Made by a program: the position numbers and the translations under genes. A model generated the notes under the pieces. The model was not told where the DNA came from, made no database searches, and was given only the letters and a program-made list of their open reading frames with translations. From contig CALDUY010000001.1 in assembly GCA_937923405.1 (NCBI GenBank), positions 1 to 64,000 on the forward strand: a stretch of DNA of 64,000 bases. Direction: 5' to 3'. Origin of the DNA: an uncultured Gemmataceae bacterium (lineage in GTDB: Bacteria; Planctomycetota; Planctomycetia; Gemmatales; Gemmataceae). Below are positions 26,336 through 35,408 of the stretch, piece by piece (position 1 is the stretch's first letter; every line of letters starts with the position of its first letter).

Positions 26336-28843
26336 TCAATTCCCTTGTCGCAGAGCATCGAGCATCGGTAGGCCGCCGTCGTTCGCGAGATTAGGTAGAC
26401 TCACCTGGGGCCCGCCGTTGTGCCCGGTGCGGTCGTTGGCCACGAACCACTCGTAGGCCAGCCCTTCGGGATTCGGCGGCACCGCCCCTGTTTGTCCTTG
26501 TTGGCGGGCGCGCGGATAGTGTGTCGGCAAGGTATCCGCATTCCCGGTCGCCATCTTCAAAAACGCGGCGATGAACGGCACATTCTCGAAAGACGTGGAC
26601 TGGTCATACGAGGTTCGCACTACTTCTTTGAAAGCCTGAACGAGTGAGTTTCGATCCGCCTCAGTCGGCGAGGTATCCTCCAGCGTGGAGTACGTCTGCT
26701 TCCATCCCTTCCCATCGCCAAGGTGCGTGTTTCCCGCGTCGATCTCCAGTCGCACGCTGCCGAATCCGAGAGGCTTGCCGCCGCCGAAACGGTGGAAGTG
26801 GTTGTCTGGCAGGCTCAGCAGCCAGAGCAACGCGCCGAGTTCGACCTTCGATAGGTTGGTAACGTGAATATCGAACGTGAACTCAGCACCAGGCTTTACC
26901 CAGCCCTGGATCGAGCGGTTCTGATTGTCGCGTACCTTCTCGCTGTTGGGTCGCCGATACTCCTGAAAGTGGCCGTTGACGGCCTGCTGGGTGCGATCTT
27001 GCGTCCCGTTGTCCCAGTGGCCATTCGGTAGTCCGCGGTGATGCGGATAGACCTTCCGGCCGCGCAGACCTTTACCGGGGGAGTAACCGGCATCTTCCTT
27101 GTTCAACCCGTTGCCTTGAGCTTCACCATTCGGGGAGGCCGCGACGTAGAAGCGGGCCTGTTGGGGCTTCGGCTGGCCGAGGATCGCCAGCGGCAAGCCG
27201 GGCGTGCCGAAGTTCTCGATGGCATCGTTCGTTCTGCATGTCACCGGCCCGATGCGGACGTTGCCTTTGTAAGCCCCGTGCCCCTGCTGGTTGACCCACC
27301 CGAAAACGCGATCCGCGGGCGAGAGTTGCTGGAGCGAGGTGGCAGGCCGGAGCGAAGGAGGGAGCAGATCGAGCGGAGAAACTTCGTGCAACTTACGCGA
27401 GATGTTCACCGGATAGAAACCATAGATCTCCCAGTGTCCCGCAACTTGCCGAACTTGAGCATACAGAAGGGTTCCTTCGGACAGATCAGCTTCTGCTCCC
27501 CTCTGTTGATTAATTCCGACGATTTGCCTTGACCATACCGAATGGGACAGAGCAGGCGGCTTAGTTAGGCCCTGACGAATTTCTTCCTCATGTTCTTGCT
27601 GGTAGTTGAGAATCAGGGTTTCCCAATCATGGTGGTGCTGACTGGTGGCCGGGATAGCCGTGGGTTGCCTAGAAGATGTGAAGAACACCCGCTCATCATG
27701 TTTCCGATCAATGTTGGCGTTGGTAATGCAGACGAACCCGATGACACGCCGGAACTGACCGAGAGGTTGATGGTAACTGCTACGATCACGCCTCCCCGGA
27801 TCCTGGGAGGCAGTCGGCTGTGGGCCAAGCTGCTGGCCTCGGGGAACGATCTGTCGAACCCGCCAGTACTGAAAATCTTGCTGATGACGGTTATTCCTTC
27901 GATCCCAGCGCCAATGCTGAATGAGTTCGATCCAGCATTCCACTTGGTCGCGATGAATGGGCAATTGGTTGTTGGAGTATCGAACGGCGTTTCGACTAAC
28001 TTGGCCGCGATGATATCGGGGTAGCCAGGCAGCGTACATCGGGCCTTGTGGACCGTTGGTGCCAATTGTCGATGTGCCTGGAAGTAGGATGAGTTGCCCA
28101 TTCTCCACCCGAGCGGGAACGAGTGATAGTCCTTCTTGCGTAGCCATACGGTATGCTAGTTTTCGATCATGTCCCGGAAATACCGCCAGGCGCGAGTTGG
28201 TCACGGCCTCGTAGGCCGATCGCAGCATCCCCTTGATCGACGTTGGTGGGATGTACGGTTTGCCCTCAGCATCGACACGCACGGGGAAGCTCTTGTGGTC
28301 GTTGCCGATGTCGACCGCCTCGGCGGCATTGGGTAGCAGCAGCAGTGTCTTCACGGTCATCTTCACGCGGATCACGCCGGTGAAACGATCCGAGTGCAGA
28401 ACGTGATGGCCAATCGGTTCGAGGTCGCCCAACTCGTCCGTGACGCGATCGCGCGGCGGAGCCGGCACGAAGTTGTACGGATTGTGGAAGGCTCCGCGAA
28501 CAGCCGCTGGGCGTTGCTGCGATTGCGGATAGCTTTGGGGGCTTCTCCCCTGTTGCCCTCGTTGCTGCGATCCGGGCTGTGGCTGAGACGATCGAACTGG
28601 CGGTGTTAGGGGAGAGGCCGCGAACGGCTCTCCCACAAGCCGGATGCGAACGGGTTTACCGTTCACCACTTCCAGATCGACCTCGATCTCGTCCTCGGTC
28701 CGATTTTGCAACGAGGCGGCGAGTTGGTCGGGATCGAACGGAGTTGGGATCGACATCCCTTTCTTGGTTGGGAAGATGACACGGCGAACGCGCTTGTCGC
28801 CCGATCCTTGCCACACCAATTTTCCTCGTACCGGGTCAACCAC
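26336..28843 (-). CDS. Large RAMP-superfamily CRISPR protein, TIGR03986 type
   Basis: 835 residues. An N-terminal beta-rich segment (GKLVWQGSGDKRVRRVIFPT) is followed by a Gln/Pro/Ser-rich linker (~80-112). The RAMP part begins at ~150 (FTGVIRVKMTVKTLLLLPNA) with YIPPTSIKGMLRSAYEAVTN, a Cas7-type thumb-helix region, and ends with FHRFGGGKPLGFGSVRLEI, the Gly-rich loop that binds crRNA. At the position of the Cas7 catalytic Asp there is Ser (SFPVRVD), so this subunit probably does not cut RNA. Such proteins accompany csx10 and csx19 in type III-D systems. Its GTG start overlaps the csx19 stop by 8 bases. Confidence 0.85.
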   Translation of the reverse strand: MVDPVRGKLVWQGSGDKRVRRVIFPTKKGMSIPTPFDPDQLAASLQNRTEDEIEVDLEVVNGKPVRIRLVGEPFAASPLTPPVRSSQPQPGSQQRGQQGRSPQSYPQSQQRPAAVRGAFHNPYNFVPAPPRDRVTDELGDLEPIGHHVLHSDRFTGVIRVKMTVKTLLLLPNAAEAVDIGNDHKSFPVRVDAEGKPYIPPTSIKGMLRSAYEAVTNSRLAVFPGHDRKLAYRMATQEGLSLVPARVENGQLILLPGTSTIGTNGPQGPMYAAWLPRYHRGQVSRNAVRYSNNQLPIHRDQVECWIELIQHWRWDRRNNRHQQDFQYWRVRQIVPRGQQLGPQPTASQDPGRRDRSSYHQPLGQFRRVIGFVCITNANIDRKHDERVFFTSSRQPTAIPATSQHHHDWETLILNYQQEHEEEIRQGLTKPPALSHSVWSRQIVGINQQRGAEADLSEGTLLYAQVRQVAGHWEIYGFYPVNISRKLHEVSPLDLLPPSLRPATSLQQLSPADRVFGWVNQQGHGAYKGNVRIGPVTCRTNDAIENFGTPGLPLAILGQPKPQQARFYVAASPNGEAQGNGLNKEDAGYSPGKGLRGRKVYPHHRGLPNGHWDNGTQDRTQQAVNGHFQEYRRPNSEKVRDNQNRSIQGWVKPGAEFTFDIHVTNLSKVELGALLWLLSLPDNHFHRFGGGKPLGFGSVRLEIDAGNTHLGDGKGWKQTYSTLEDTSPTEADRNSLVQAFKEVVRTSYDQSTSFENVPFIAAFLKMATGNADTLPTHYPRARQQGQTGAVPPNPEGLAYEWFVANDRTGHNGGPQVSLPNLANDGGLPMLDALRQGN

Positions 28844-29417
28844 GGTCCACCTCCAGCTTCACGAGCCGTTCGTCGAAGACCACCGCGTTGCCGTGTTCCG
28901 CCTCGACGATGTATTCCACGCTGTGCAGCAACACACGCTGATTCCTGCCGGCGTTGCCCACGGGCACCTGCAGACCACCGATGCGAGCCGTCGCTAATTC
29001 GCTCCAGCCATTGCTCAACGGTCGGCCGGTGCCTTCGCCCCACAGGAGATACGTTTGCGACAGCGTCTCGATGACACTTGGCCGGTCCTTCTCTGGCTCC
29101 CAGCCTTCCAGCATTCCTGTTCGGTCCTGCTCGGTCAGAATGACAGCCCGATGACACTGCTCCGGGCTGGGATCGTTCAGCCAGCGGAGTTCGGCTGTGT
29201 CGTCGAAGACGCGGGCCTCGAACACGCTGCCGATATCTTCTATCGGTTGACCGTCCCAGCCTTGCAGTGTTCCGTTGGCAAAGGTCGCCAACTCGAACCG
29301 TCGAGGTGAGTACAGGATGGCCGTTGCACCATTCGCGTCGATGAGGGCGGCGAACGCGGACAGGGCCTCGTTGAGAGCGAGTTTCTGCCGCGTGGAAACG
29401 AAGAGAGCGACACTCAT
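28836..29417 (-). CDS. csx19: Csx19 / TIGR03984-type III-D CRISPR protein
   Basis: 193 residues from ATG 29417, which overlaps the preceding stop as ATGA; longer readings are not needed. Features of the family are ILYSPRRFELATFANGTLQG, FEARVFDDTAELRWLND and the late YLLWGEG...ELATARIGGLQVPV segment. Csx19 is a small subunit specific to type III-D loci with no enzyme motif; a structural role in the effector is likely. Translation is coupled on both sides. Confidence 0.7.
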   Translation of the reverse strand: MSVALFVSTRQKLALNEALSAFAALIDANGATAILYSPRRFELATFANGTLQGWDGQPIEDIGSVFEARVFDDTAELRWLNDPSPEQCHRAVILTEQDRTGMLEGWEPEKDRPSVIETLSQTYLLWGEGTGRPLSNGWSELATARIGGLQVPVGNAGRNQRVLLHSVEYIVEAEHGNAVVFDERLVKLEVDRG

Positions 29418-30952
29418 CCATGCACCCCCTGATTCTGTCGGGTCCAATCTCTCCACACCGACTTCAACGCCTCCGGAAGATTCTGAAGTCTGCCGTGTTC
29501 CAGTCGGAGGTTGCTGAGTGAGACCAGATCACCTTCGAGATCGTGTCCTTGAATCTCTAGCCCCGTTACTTCCACCGTCCCCATGCCACGATGGGTGGCG
29601 AAGCCGAGCGGCAGTCGATCATTGGCCAGGTCGCGGATGACCAGTAGCAGCAAGGCCAGGCCTGGGAGCTGAAGGTCGTTCGGCAACCGCTGCAAGTTTA
29701 CTTCCAGCGTCAGCGGCTCCCACTCGGTGCGATGGGGTTCCGGCACCGTGTACAACATGCTCTCCGCCGCCGACCCAAGCCAGCAGTCGATGGCGACGTG
29801 GTACGCTTGCGACCAGGGTTGAAGGCCCGCTGCGGACAACGCATTTCTCAATTGCTCGTCATTTTCGGCAGCATGGATTGCGGACCATTTCTCGGAGGCC
29901 AACGTTTTTTGCCCGAAACAATCGCGCACACCCAGTGCTCCCAAGCCGGGCAGCCATTCCCGATCGTCGTCCGTCTCCACCCTCTCACCCCGCCGGCCAA
30001 ATAGCTCGTTGATGAGTGGCACATCGACGGCATCGAGGAACTTCTTTTTCCCTTCTGTGCCGAGCCAGTTCGGGCGAACATCCCCCAGGACCGTCCGCAC
30101 GATTCGCTCGGCCTGGCTGCGAAGCGCCCCCTTGACGGAACTACCCGGTAATACCAGTGACACCTGCCCGTCGCAGCCACTGACCAGTGGGAGCATATCC
30201 GAGGCGATGCCGTCGAAGCCCGCCTTGACCATCAATGGCCCGACTGGCTTCCAGTGGATCTTCAACGTGAGCCGAGGCCGCTTCTGAGCGGGATGAGCTT
30301 GTTTGGCGGCTTCGATGCCTGTTTGCGAAACGACAGCCCCATTCGCTTGCCTTAGCGATGCCAGGATGCCTTGGCGTGTGCCAAGGACCTGCTCAGTCAA
30401 CTGCGCTTCCGTCAGCTTGAGATGCCCCAACCCGCAGGTCTTGGCCGCACCGAGGCGAACCTCGCCTGCTTCCAGTGCCTGCTTGAGAACGGCCAGCATT
30501 GCCAGAGCCTGATTCCGCTTCTCTTGCTTCGCCACCTCCACGGTCAATCGCAGCAGCAGCTTTGTACCACGCGGCAAGATGGCTCGGTCGTATTTGATGT
30601 GTTCGGCGGCTGAGCCGTATTCTCGATCGATACCGACGTGATCGCGGATTTCGACAACCACCGTTTCGCTATTCTCGATCACGGCATCCTCGACCACGAC
30701 GAAGGACGCATGGCCGTGATCATCGCGCTGATACCCCCACAGTTCATCAATGACGCTCTCGCCGAAGAGCCGCTCGGCCATTTCTCGCAGCGCTCCGGCC
30801 AGGCTTGTGCCGGGAACGTAGAGTTGCCCAGTGCCATCGCGTGCCAGCGGCAGGTCCGTATCGACCTCCTCACCGTGGCCCCCGACGTGAAGGGGGGACT
30901 GCGTGACCAGGGTTCCGTGAAGATGAAATCGGCTGGTGATGTTACGCGCCAC
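29414..30952 (-). CDS. Tandem Cas7-type RAMP protein (Csm3-like fused pair)
   Basis: 512 residues with two RAMP domains. Domain 1 (~8-185) has EEVDTDLPLARDGTGQ then YVPGTSLAGALREMAERLF, and the loop RLGAAKTCGLGHLKL. Domain 2 (~228-490) has GFDGIASDMLPLVSGCDGQ, LPGSSVKGALRSQAERIV and LGFATHRGMGTVEV. In Csm3 the catalytic Asp sits in a D-x-P-V motif; D33 (DLPLARD) and D252 (DMLPLV) match it, so both domains may cut target RNA. The GTG start overlaps the end of csx10 by 11 bases. Fused Cas7 subunits are a type III-D/E trait. Confidence 0.85.
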   Translation of the reverse strand: MARNITSRFHLHGTLVTQSPLHVGGHGEEVDTDLPLARDGTGQLYVPGTSLAGALREMAERLFGESVIDELWGYQRDDHGHASFVVVEDAVIENSETVVVEIRDHVGIDREYGSAAEHIKYDRAILPRGTKLLLRLTVEVAKQEKRNQALAMLAVLKQALEAGEVRLGAAKTCGLGHLKLTEAQLTEQVLGTRQGILASLRQANGAVVSQTGIEAAKQAHPAQKRPRLTLKIHWKPVGPLMVKAGFDGIASDMLPLVSGCDGQVSLVLPGSSVKGALRSQAERIVRTVLGDVRPNWLGTEGKKKFLDAVDVPLINELFGRRGERVETDDDREWLPGLGALGVRDCFGQKTLASEKWSAIHAAENDEQLRNALSAAGLQPWSQAYHVAIDCWLGSAAESMLYTVPEPHRTEWEPLTLEVNLQRLPNDLQLPGLALLLLVIRDLANDRLPLGFATHRGMGTVEVTGLEIQGHDLEGDLVSLSNLRLEHGRLQNLPEALKSVWRDWTRQNQGVHG

Positions 30953-32507
30953 GGGTCGCCTCCTCTAGTTGTTGCCCCGCCTCCAGTTCTCGCTTGTGGG
31001 CGCGGATGCAGGCATCGAAGAACGTGCGGACGGCCAAGGCCCACAGTTCCCGCTTTAACTCGCTCTGGGCATTAGCCGTGAGCGTGGGCCACGATGAAGG
31101 ATTCAGCTCATTCCAGATCCGTTGCGTGTCGGTAAGGAACTGACGAACCAAGCCGATCGAGCCGTTCGGCCACCGATCTCGTCGGCGAGTATTCGCTTCA
31201 AGATGCGCCAACCAGGCCAGCATCGCGGTAACATCATCTGCCCCACGAAGCCGCGTCAATTGGCCCCTCAAGCCTCCGAGTTGGCTCATCGGCGGTTGGC
31301 CCTGTTCGCCCCTGGCCACCCAACCAAGTGTGTTCTGCCGGCTCTGGGCGGAGTTGGCGAATGCCAGACAGGCCCGGCGGATCTCTTGCTTCCAGCACTC
31401 CCGCTCGATGAGACGGGCAAACGCGAACGCGAGATCACTCGATGCGATGGTCATCGTCGCTGTTGTCTCCGGTTCGCTACTGGCCGGCCTGCCGGGATCC
31501 ACTTGTCCGACAAGCGGTTCGGTAAGCAGCGGATGATGGAATCGCACTTGTCCATAACCCTCGGCGGTTCGTTCGCCGATGCCACTGGCTTCGACTTGGA
31601 CGAGTTTGGCAAGGTCAAGTGTTGCCTCGACGACTTGGAACACCATGCACGAGCCAGCCTGCAAGGCGATCAGCGACGGCCGCGGCAATCCCCAGCCGAC
31701 GTGCCAGGTGTCGAGCCGACGGATGCGAACGAGTTCGTCCAGTTGGCCGTCGGTACTCTCTCGCAGTTTCAGCGTCACACCGAGTCGCTGCGACAACTCT
31801 TCGCCGAGACAAGCCGCCGTCGGTTCGGGCCGCAGACGCGAGTTGCGAAGCAGCGTGTCTGACACCAGCCAAACGAATAGCTCTTTGTCAACATTTCTCG
31901 TGGGGGGCTTCCATTCCACGGCAGGTTCTGCATGGAGAAGAACCGAGCCGTAGTCGTCCTTCTTGGAACGGCCGAGAGCCACTTCGCCTGTGAGTTTATT
32001 CCACCAATTCGCATCGGCCTGAGCGAACCGATCCGCCAGGGACTTGCGAAGGCGCAGCTCACTACGAAGGACGACTGGCTTGCCTTTGTCAGTAGGGGCA
32101 ATGGCCTCGTAGGTGTACACGCCGCCCACGTCACTGGTCGGCCGCTGCGGCTGATCCTCGACCGTGTTGTGGGTCCGCACCGTGATGGGCGTCTTGTACA
32201 GCTTCGTCGGCCGTGTTGAGACATACCCTTCGCGCATCTGCTTCAGCTGTGTACCGTCGGCCGGTTCGGCTTGCCGCAGCCGATTGACCACATGGGCCGG
32301 ATCTTCCAGCCCTTTGCCTCCCTTGGGGGCGAACAGGGCCATCGGCACCGGCTGCCCGCGTTCTCCATCGACTTCCGGGTACGCGGGCAGCACACACGTC
32401 CCCAGCCGGTTCCACACCCTCGGCGGGAATGTTTCCCGAAAGCGTGAATTGTGCGAATCCTCGGTTCGATCGAAGGTGGTGTCGGCGGTCCTGTGCGTCC
32501 GGCCCAT
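30942..32507 (-). CDS. csx10: Csx10 (Cas5-like RAMP protein), N-terminus apparently missing
   Basis: 521 residues from ATG 32507; the frame is open only to a stop at ~32543, so at most 10 more residues could be added. The N-terminal text (MGRTHRTADTTFDRTEDSHN, then ETFPPRVWNRLGTCVLPAYP) joins the protein where family members already have the LY.E.RF..AYP segment; the usual first strand and the PGS.LRGALA-type helix are absent. The rest is typical: KTPITVRTHNTVEDQ...GGVYTYEAIAP, a Csx10 core, and TAEGYGQVRFHHPLL (Gly-rich loop). Csx10 caps the crRNA in III-D. It is the first gene of the operon. Truncation is inferred from family memory and needs alignment. Confidence 0.75.
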   Translation of the reverse strand: MGRTHRTADTTFDRTEDSHNSRFRETFPPRVWNRLGTCVLPAYPEVDGERGQPVPMALFAPKGGKGLEDPAHVVNRLRQAEPADGTQLKQMREGYVSTRPTKLYKTPITVRTHNTVEDQPQRPTSDVGGVYTYEAIAPTDKGKPVVLRSELRLRKSLADRFAQADANWWNKLTGEVALGRSKKDDYGSVLLHAEPAVEWKPPTRNVDKELFVWLVSDTLLRNSRLRPEPTAACLGEELSQRLGVTLKLRESTDGQLDELVRIRRLDTWHVGWGLPRPSLIALQAGSCMVFQVVEATLDLAKLVQVEASGIGERTAEGYGQVRFHHPLLTEPLVGQVDPGRPASSEPETTATMTIASSDLAFAFARLIERECWKQEIRRACLAFANSAQSRQNTLGWVARGEQGQPPMSQLGGLRGQLTRLRGADDVTAMLAWLAHLEANTRRRDRWPNGSIGLVRQFLTDTQRIWNELNPSSWPTLTANAQSELKRELWALAVRTFFDACIRAHKRELEAGQQLEEATRGA

Positions 32508-32708
32508 GCCGCATTCGCCGCTGCGGGGTTCCAGTCAGCAAGCCAAGCCAGCAGCGGCCGTCGCTACCACGTCCACCTCGGCTCAGGGGGTGCCAGCGAG
32601 CTTTGCGGCGCCAACCAGTTGCACCGAGGCAGTCTACGTCCGCCGGCTGATCACGCGGAAGTCGATGGGGTTCACGGACGTGGTCTCCGCAGGCTCTCCA
32701 GTACGTGC

Positions 32709-32911
32709 TCAGACCTGCTCAGCCGGGATGCCAACCACACGCCCAGTGTGTACATCCGCCATCCGACGCGCGGCCGAGTGCGAGCCACTCAGAGGCGGCA
32801 CCCCTCGTCAGCCGCCTCCAGGGTACGCAACAGATGATGAATCAGCTCAACTCGTTCGGGTAGCGGCAGCCTTGAGGCCGTTAATTTCAGTTCTTCAAGT
32901 GTCGGGCTCAA
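32709..32911 (-). pseudogene. Addiction-module antitoxin gene (PF09720-like), frameshifted
   Basis: A TTG at 32911 behind GGAGG starts LSPTLEELKLTASRLPLPER then VELIHHLLRTLEAADEG, the N-terminus of the 'putative addiction module component' antitoxins. A stop follows at 32789. In another frame the expected C-terminus is visible: AARRMADVHTGRVVGIPAEQ V with a stop at 32709. One small indel separates the two parts. I could not identify a RelE-like toxin gene in 32545-32708, which holds several stops in each frame and no clear product. Confidence 0.6.
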
Positions 32912-33020
32912 GGTCGCCTCCGTAGGATGTGATCGACGGTTATTCTACCACCCGCTTTCCCAACTACATAGGCGAGATGAAATGGCTTGCTGATTTGTAC
33001 AGATCCTGGCGAATGCCCGG

Positions 33021-33320
33021 TCAGTCGGAATAACTGTTACGCACGGTTCCAAGCTTCGTATTTCCATTGCAAACGTTGCCGCTTCCATCAAGTACATTAA
33101 CATCGTACCCTAGATAAGTGGGGTAGAAGCGTTGGTGTTTCCATTCCGAAACCGTCATGTCATTTTTGGCCATGCGTTCGTAAGGCCCATACGGCGGCAT
33201 CCCGGTAAAATCAGAGCGTACATCACGACCGTTGTAAGTAATGATTACATTGAAGCCTTCTGTGTCCAAGATGCATTTCTCGACTTGCTTGACTGTTGCA
33301 TTTAATGTCCCTCCGTTCGC
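33021..33320 (-). pseudogene. C-terminal fragment of a hypothetical protein
   Basis: The frame reads RIDVTASANGGTLNATVKQV, EKCILDTEGFNVIITYNGRD and ends NTKLGTVRNSYSD at 33021. It resembles small soluble planctomycete proteins of unknown function. No ATG is in a useful place (only TTG at 33269), and the frame merges upstream with the end of the LamG gene, so the 5' part is probably lost. Confidence 0.4.
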
Positions 33321-33346
33321 TGAGGCAGTTACGTCGATTCTTTGTC

Positions 33347-34999
33347 CTATCGCTGGGCGAGGGCGTTGATCTCTGCTTCGCCGAGTGCACGCCGGTAAAG
33401 GCGGACATCGGTTAGCGACCCGTGAAAGTAGTCCCCACTGCCGGCCCCGATCTGGAGCGGCGATTCGTTTACCAAGTCGAACTTGGTTGGATCAAACCGG
33501 CGGGACTCGGCGACCCGCTTTCCATTCAAGTACAGCCGCAGCACGCCGCCTTGCTTCACGGCCGCGACATGTTGCCAGCCGGACGCGAACTCGCGGTCGA
33601 ACGTCACGCACGGCCCCGCTTCAAGCGAGTGGATATGCCCGGACGGAAGCGTGCTACAGAACAGCCGGCCGTCGAACGAAGCCATGGTCCAGGCCCGGCG
33701 GTATTTCACGTTGGGGGTCTGGTCGAGTTGGGCCGTCTTGGTCCACGTCTGCCCGCCATCGAAACGGTACACGGCCCCGAGGGGCAGCGTGCCGCCGTAA
33801 AGTTGGCCGTTGTGGACGAGCATCCCCATGACCTCTTTCTCATCCCCCAACCGGCCGAGGTCGTCCCAGCGGTCGGCAGCGCGGACAAACACCCTACCGC
33901 TCGGCCACGTCCCGACGCACAGCCGACCGCGGTGAACCGCGAACGCATACGTTTGGGTGTCGTCACCGAGCCGGCCAAGGTCTTCCCACTTGTCGCCGTC
34001 ATACCGGTAGACCCGTGCGTCGTCGTAGCTGGTGGCCCACAGAGAGTCGTTGAACACCGCCAGCGATTCGACTCGCTTACCATCGGGCACAACCAGCATG
34101 GTCCACTTGCCGTCGGCTTCGTAGCGGAAGAACCCAGCCGGCTTGTACAAAGAGGAAGCGTACAGACATCCGCGGAACACGGTCATACCGGCGATCGCTT
34201 CGACATCCTTCAACCGGCCCACCTCGGTCCAGCGAGTGCCGCCCTCGTACCGGAATACGCCGCCGCCCGCGTTAGTGTTGTCCGATTCCGGCAGGGACGA
34301 CCCGGCGAACCGATACTTCCCCGTAGCGGCGTACAACTTGCCTTTGTAGGTAACCAGCGACGTGACAGCGTTGCACGTGTCCGGTGCGCCGCAGTCGATC
34401 CATTCGCCGGTCTTGGCGTAGCGGTAGACGCGGCCCGTCTTCCCCGAGGCGTTGTCGGCCGTGCCGGCATACAGCTGGCCGTCGTGGACAGTGAGCGCGA
34501 AGGCCAGAACAGAGGTTCCCGGTCGGCCTTCATCGGTCCAACGCGGTTCGGCCCCCGCGTCGATGCCGAACTGCAACTGACGGACGTTCGCAGTGCCGGT
34601 GGCTCCGGCGTTGGTCCGCAAAGACAGGTTGAACCCGACGCGCTTCGTCTCATCGTACAGAGTGACCAAGTCACCCACGTCGTTCGGCGATTCCCCTGTG
34701 TACACCCAAAGGGTCAACGTGAAGTCGCCGGTGCCGGGGCACAGCCTGGCATCGGGCTTCACACGGAGGTGAGCCTTCCGGCCGTCGAAGGTGGCCGCCG
34801 CGGACTTGCCATCGGGCCCTTTGGCCGAGAACTCGACCCCGTGGTTTCGTGCGTCGAATCGACCGGCGACAGAGTCTTTCGCATCGCCTGCGAGTTTCCA
34901 GTGGGCGACGGGGCCATCGGCATCGCTCGCACGTGTCCACCCCGCTGCGCAAAGCGAGCATCCAACAAGCGCCATAATTGTCCGGATCGAAAACACCAC
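33347..34999 (-). CDS. Secreted LamG/kelch-like beta-propeller protein
   Basis: 550 residues with a signal peptide (MVFSIRTIMALVGCSLCAAG W). A LamG-type lectin fold is split: the first half (~28-135) has VAHWKLAGDAKDSVAGRFDA and FTLTLWVYTGESP; the second half lies at the C-terminus (FASGWQHVAAVKQGGVLRLY, LNGKRVAESRRF, SLTDVRLYRRALGEAEI). Between them are about seven propeller repeats of the form GxLYAGTxxxGRVYRY. Such proteins are exported and bind or process sugars in planctomycetes. A long antisense open frame is an artefact of GC-rich codon use. Intact. Confidence 0.75.
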   Translation of the reverse strand: MVFSIRTIMALVGCSLCAAGWTRASDADGPVAHWKLAGDAKDSVAGRFDARNHGVEFSAKGPDGKSAAATFDGRKAHLRVKPDARLCPGTGDFTLTLWVYTGESPNDVGDLVTLYDETKRVGFNLSLRTNAGATGTANVRQLQFGIDAGAEPRWTDEGRPGTSVLAFALTVHDGQLYAGTADNASGKTGRVYRYAKTGEWIDCGAPDTCNAVTSLVTYKGKLYAATGKYRFAGSSLPESDNTNAGGGVFRYEGGTRWTEVGRLKDVEAIAGMTVFRGCLYASSLYKPAGFFRYEADGKWTMLVVPDGKRVESLAVFNDSLWATSYDDARVYRYDGDKWEDLGRLGDDTQTYAFAVHRGRLCVGTWPSGRVFVRAADRWDDLGRLGDEKEVMGMLVHNGQLYGGTLPLGAVYRFDGGQTWTKTAQLDQTPNVKYRRAWTMASFDGRLFCSTLPSGHIHSLEAGPCVTFDREFASGWQHVAAVKQGGVLRLYLNGKRVAESRRFDPTKFDLVNESPLQIGAGSGDYFHGSLTDVRLYRRALGEAEINALAQR

Positions 35000-35110
35000 A
35001 CGTCTCCTCGATAACTAGCGATGGTTATTGTGCATTCATGCCGCCGGTCGAGTTGCCTCCCTCGAAACCCTCATCGGACGCTATCAGGCCGGATTTGCCC
35101 AGTGTATTTA

Positions 35111-35260
35111 CTATAAAGACGCTCTGAAAAGAGGTTTTTAATCAAGACTACCACTAAGCCTATTCTCGCTCTCGATCGGGGCAACTACAAGAGGGTTGAC
35201 GGTTTTTACGACCGCTCCAGTCAACCGCCGTCTCTGCGAAGACGAAGTGCGTGAGTCCCT
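35111..35260. repeat. Dispersed repeat, copy A
   Basis: Contains a 52-base core (35161-35212) that is identical to 36076-36127, with further similarity on both sides (TATAAAGAC.CTCTG before; TCTCTGCGAAGACGAA after). No open frame. It lies on one side of the DUF29 gene, copy B on the other, in the same orientation. Could be a mobile repeat or a structured RNA. Confidence 0.8.
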
Positions 35261-35408
35261 CAAGCCTGCCTGGCAGGCCACCCGCCAGAGAAGTTCACGA
35301 GAAACGGTCGATCCGTTGGGCTACATCAAACACATCAGCTGCAAAAAGCATGTTCAGAGAGTGGTTTTCTCTGGATAGGGGATTCCTTCAACGGGTTCAG
35401 CGTCTTGG

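Noticed and set aside
32545-32708. RelE-type toxin gene after the antitoxin remnant
   Set aside because: All frames on the minus strand contain stops and no RelE-like motif could be read.
25519-33020. CRISPR array near the RAMP operon
   Set aside because: No regularly spaced direct repeats of 25-40 bases were found by eye in or around the operon.
33422-35014. 530-codon open frame on the plus strand
   Set aside because: Antisense to the LamG/propeller gene, which has a signal peptide and repeats; no domain on the plus strand.
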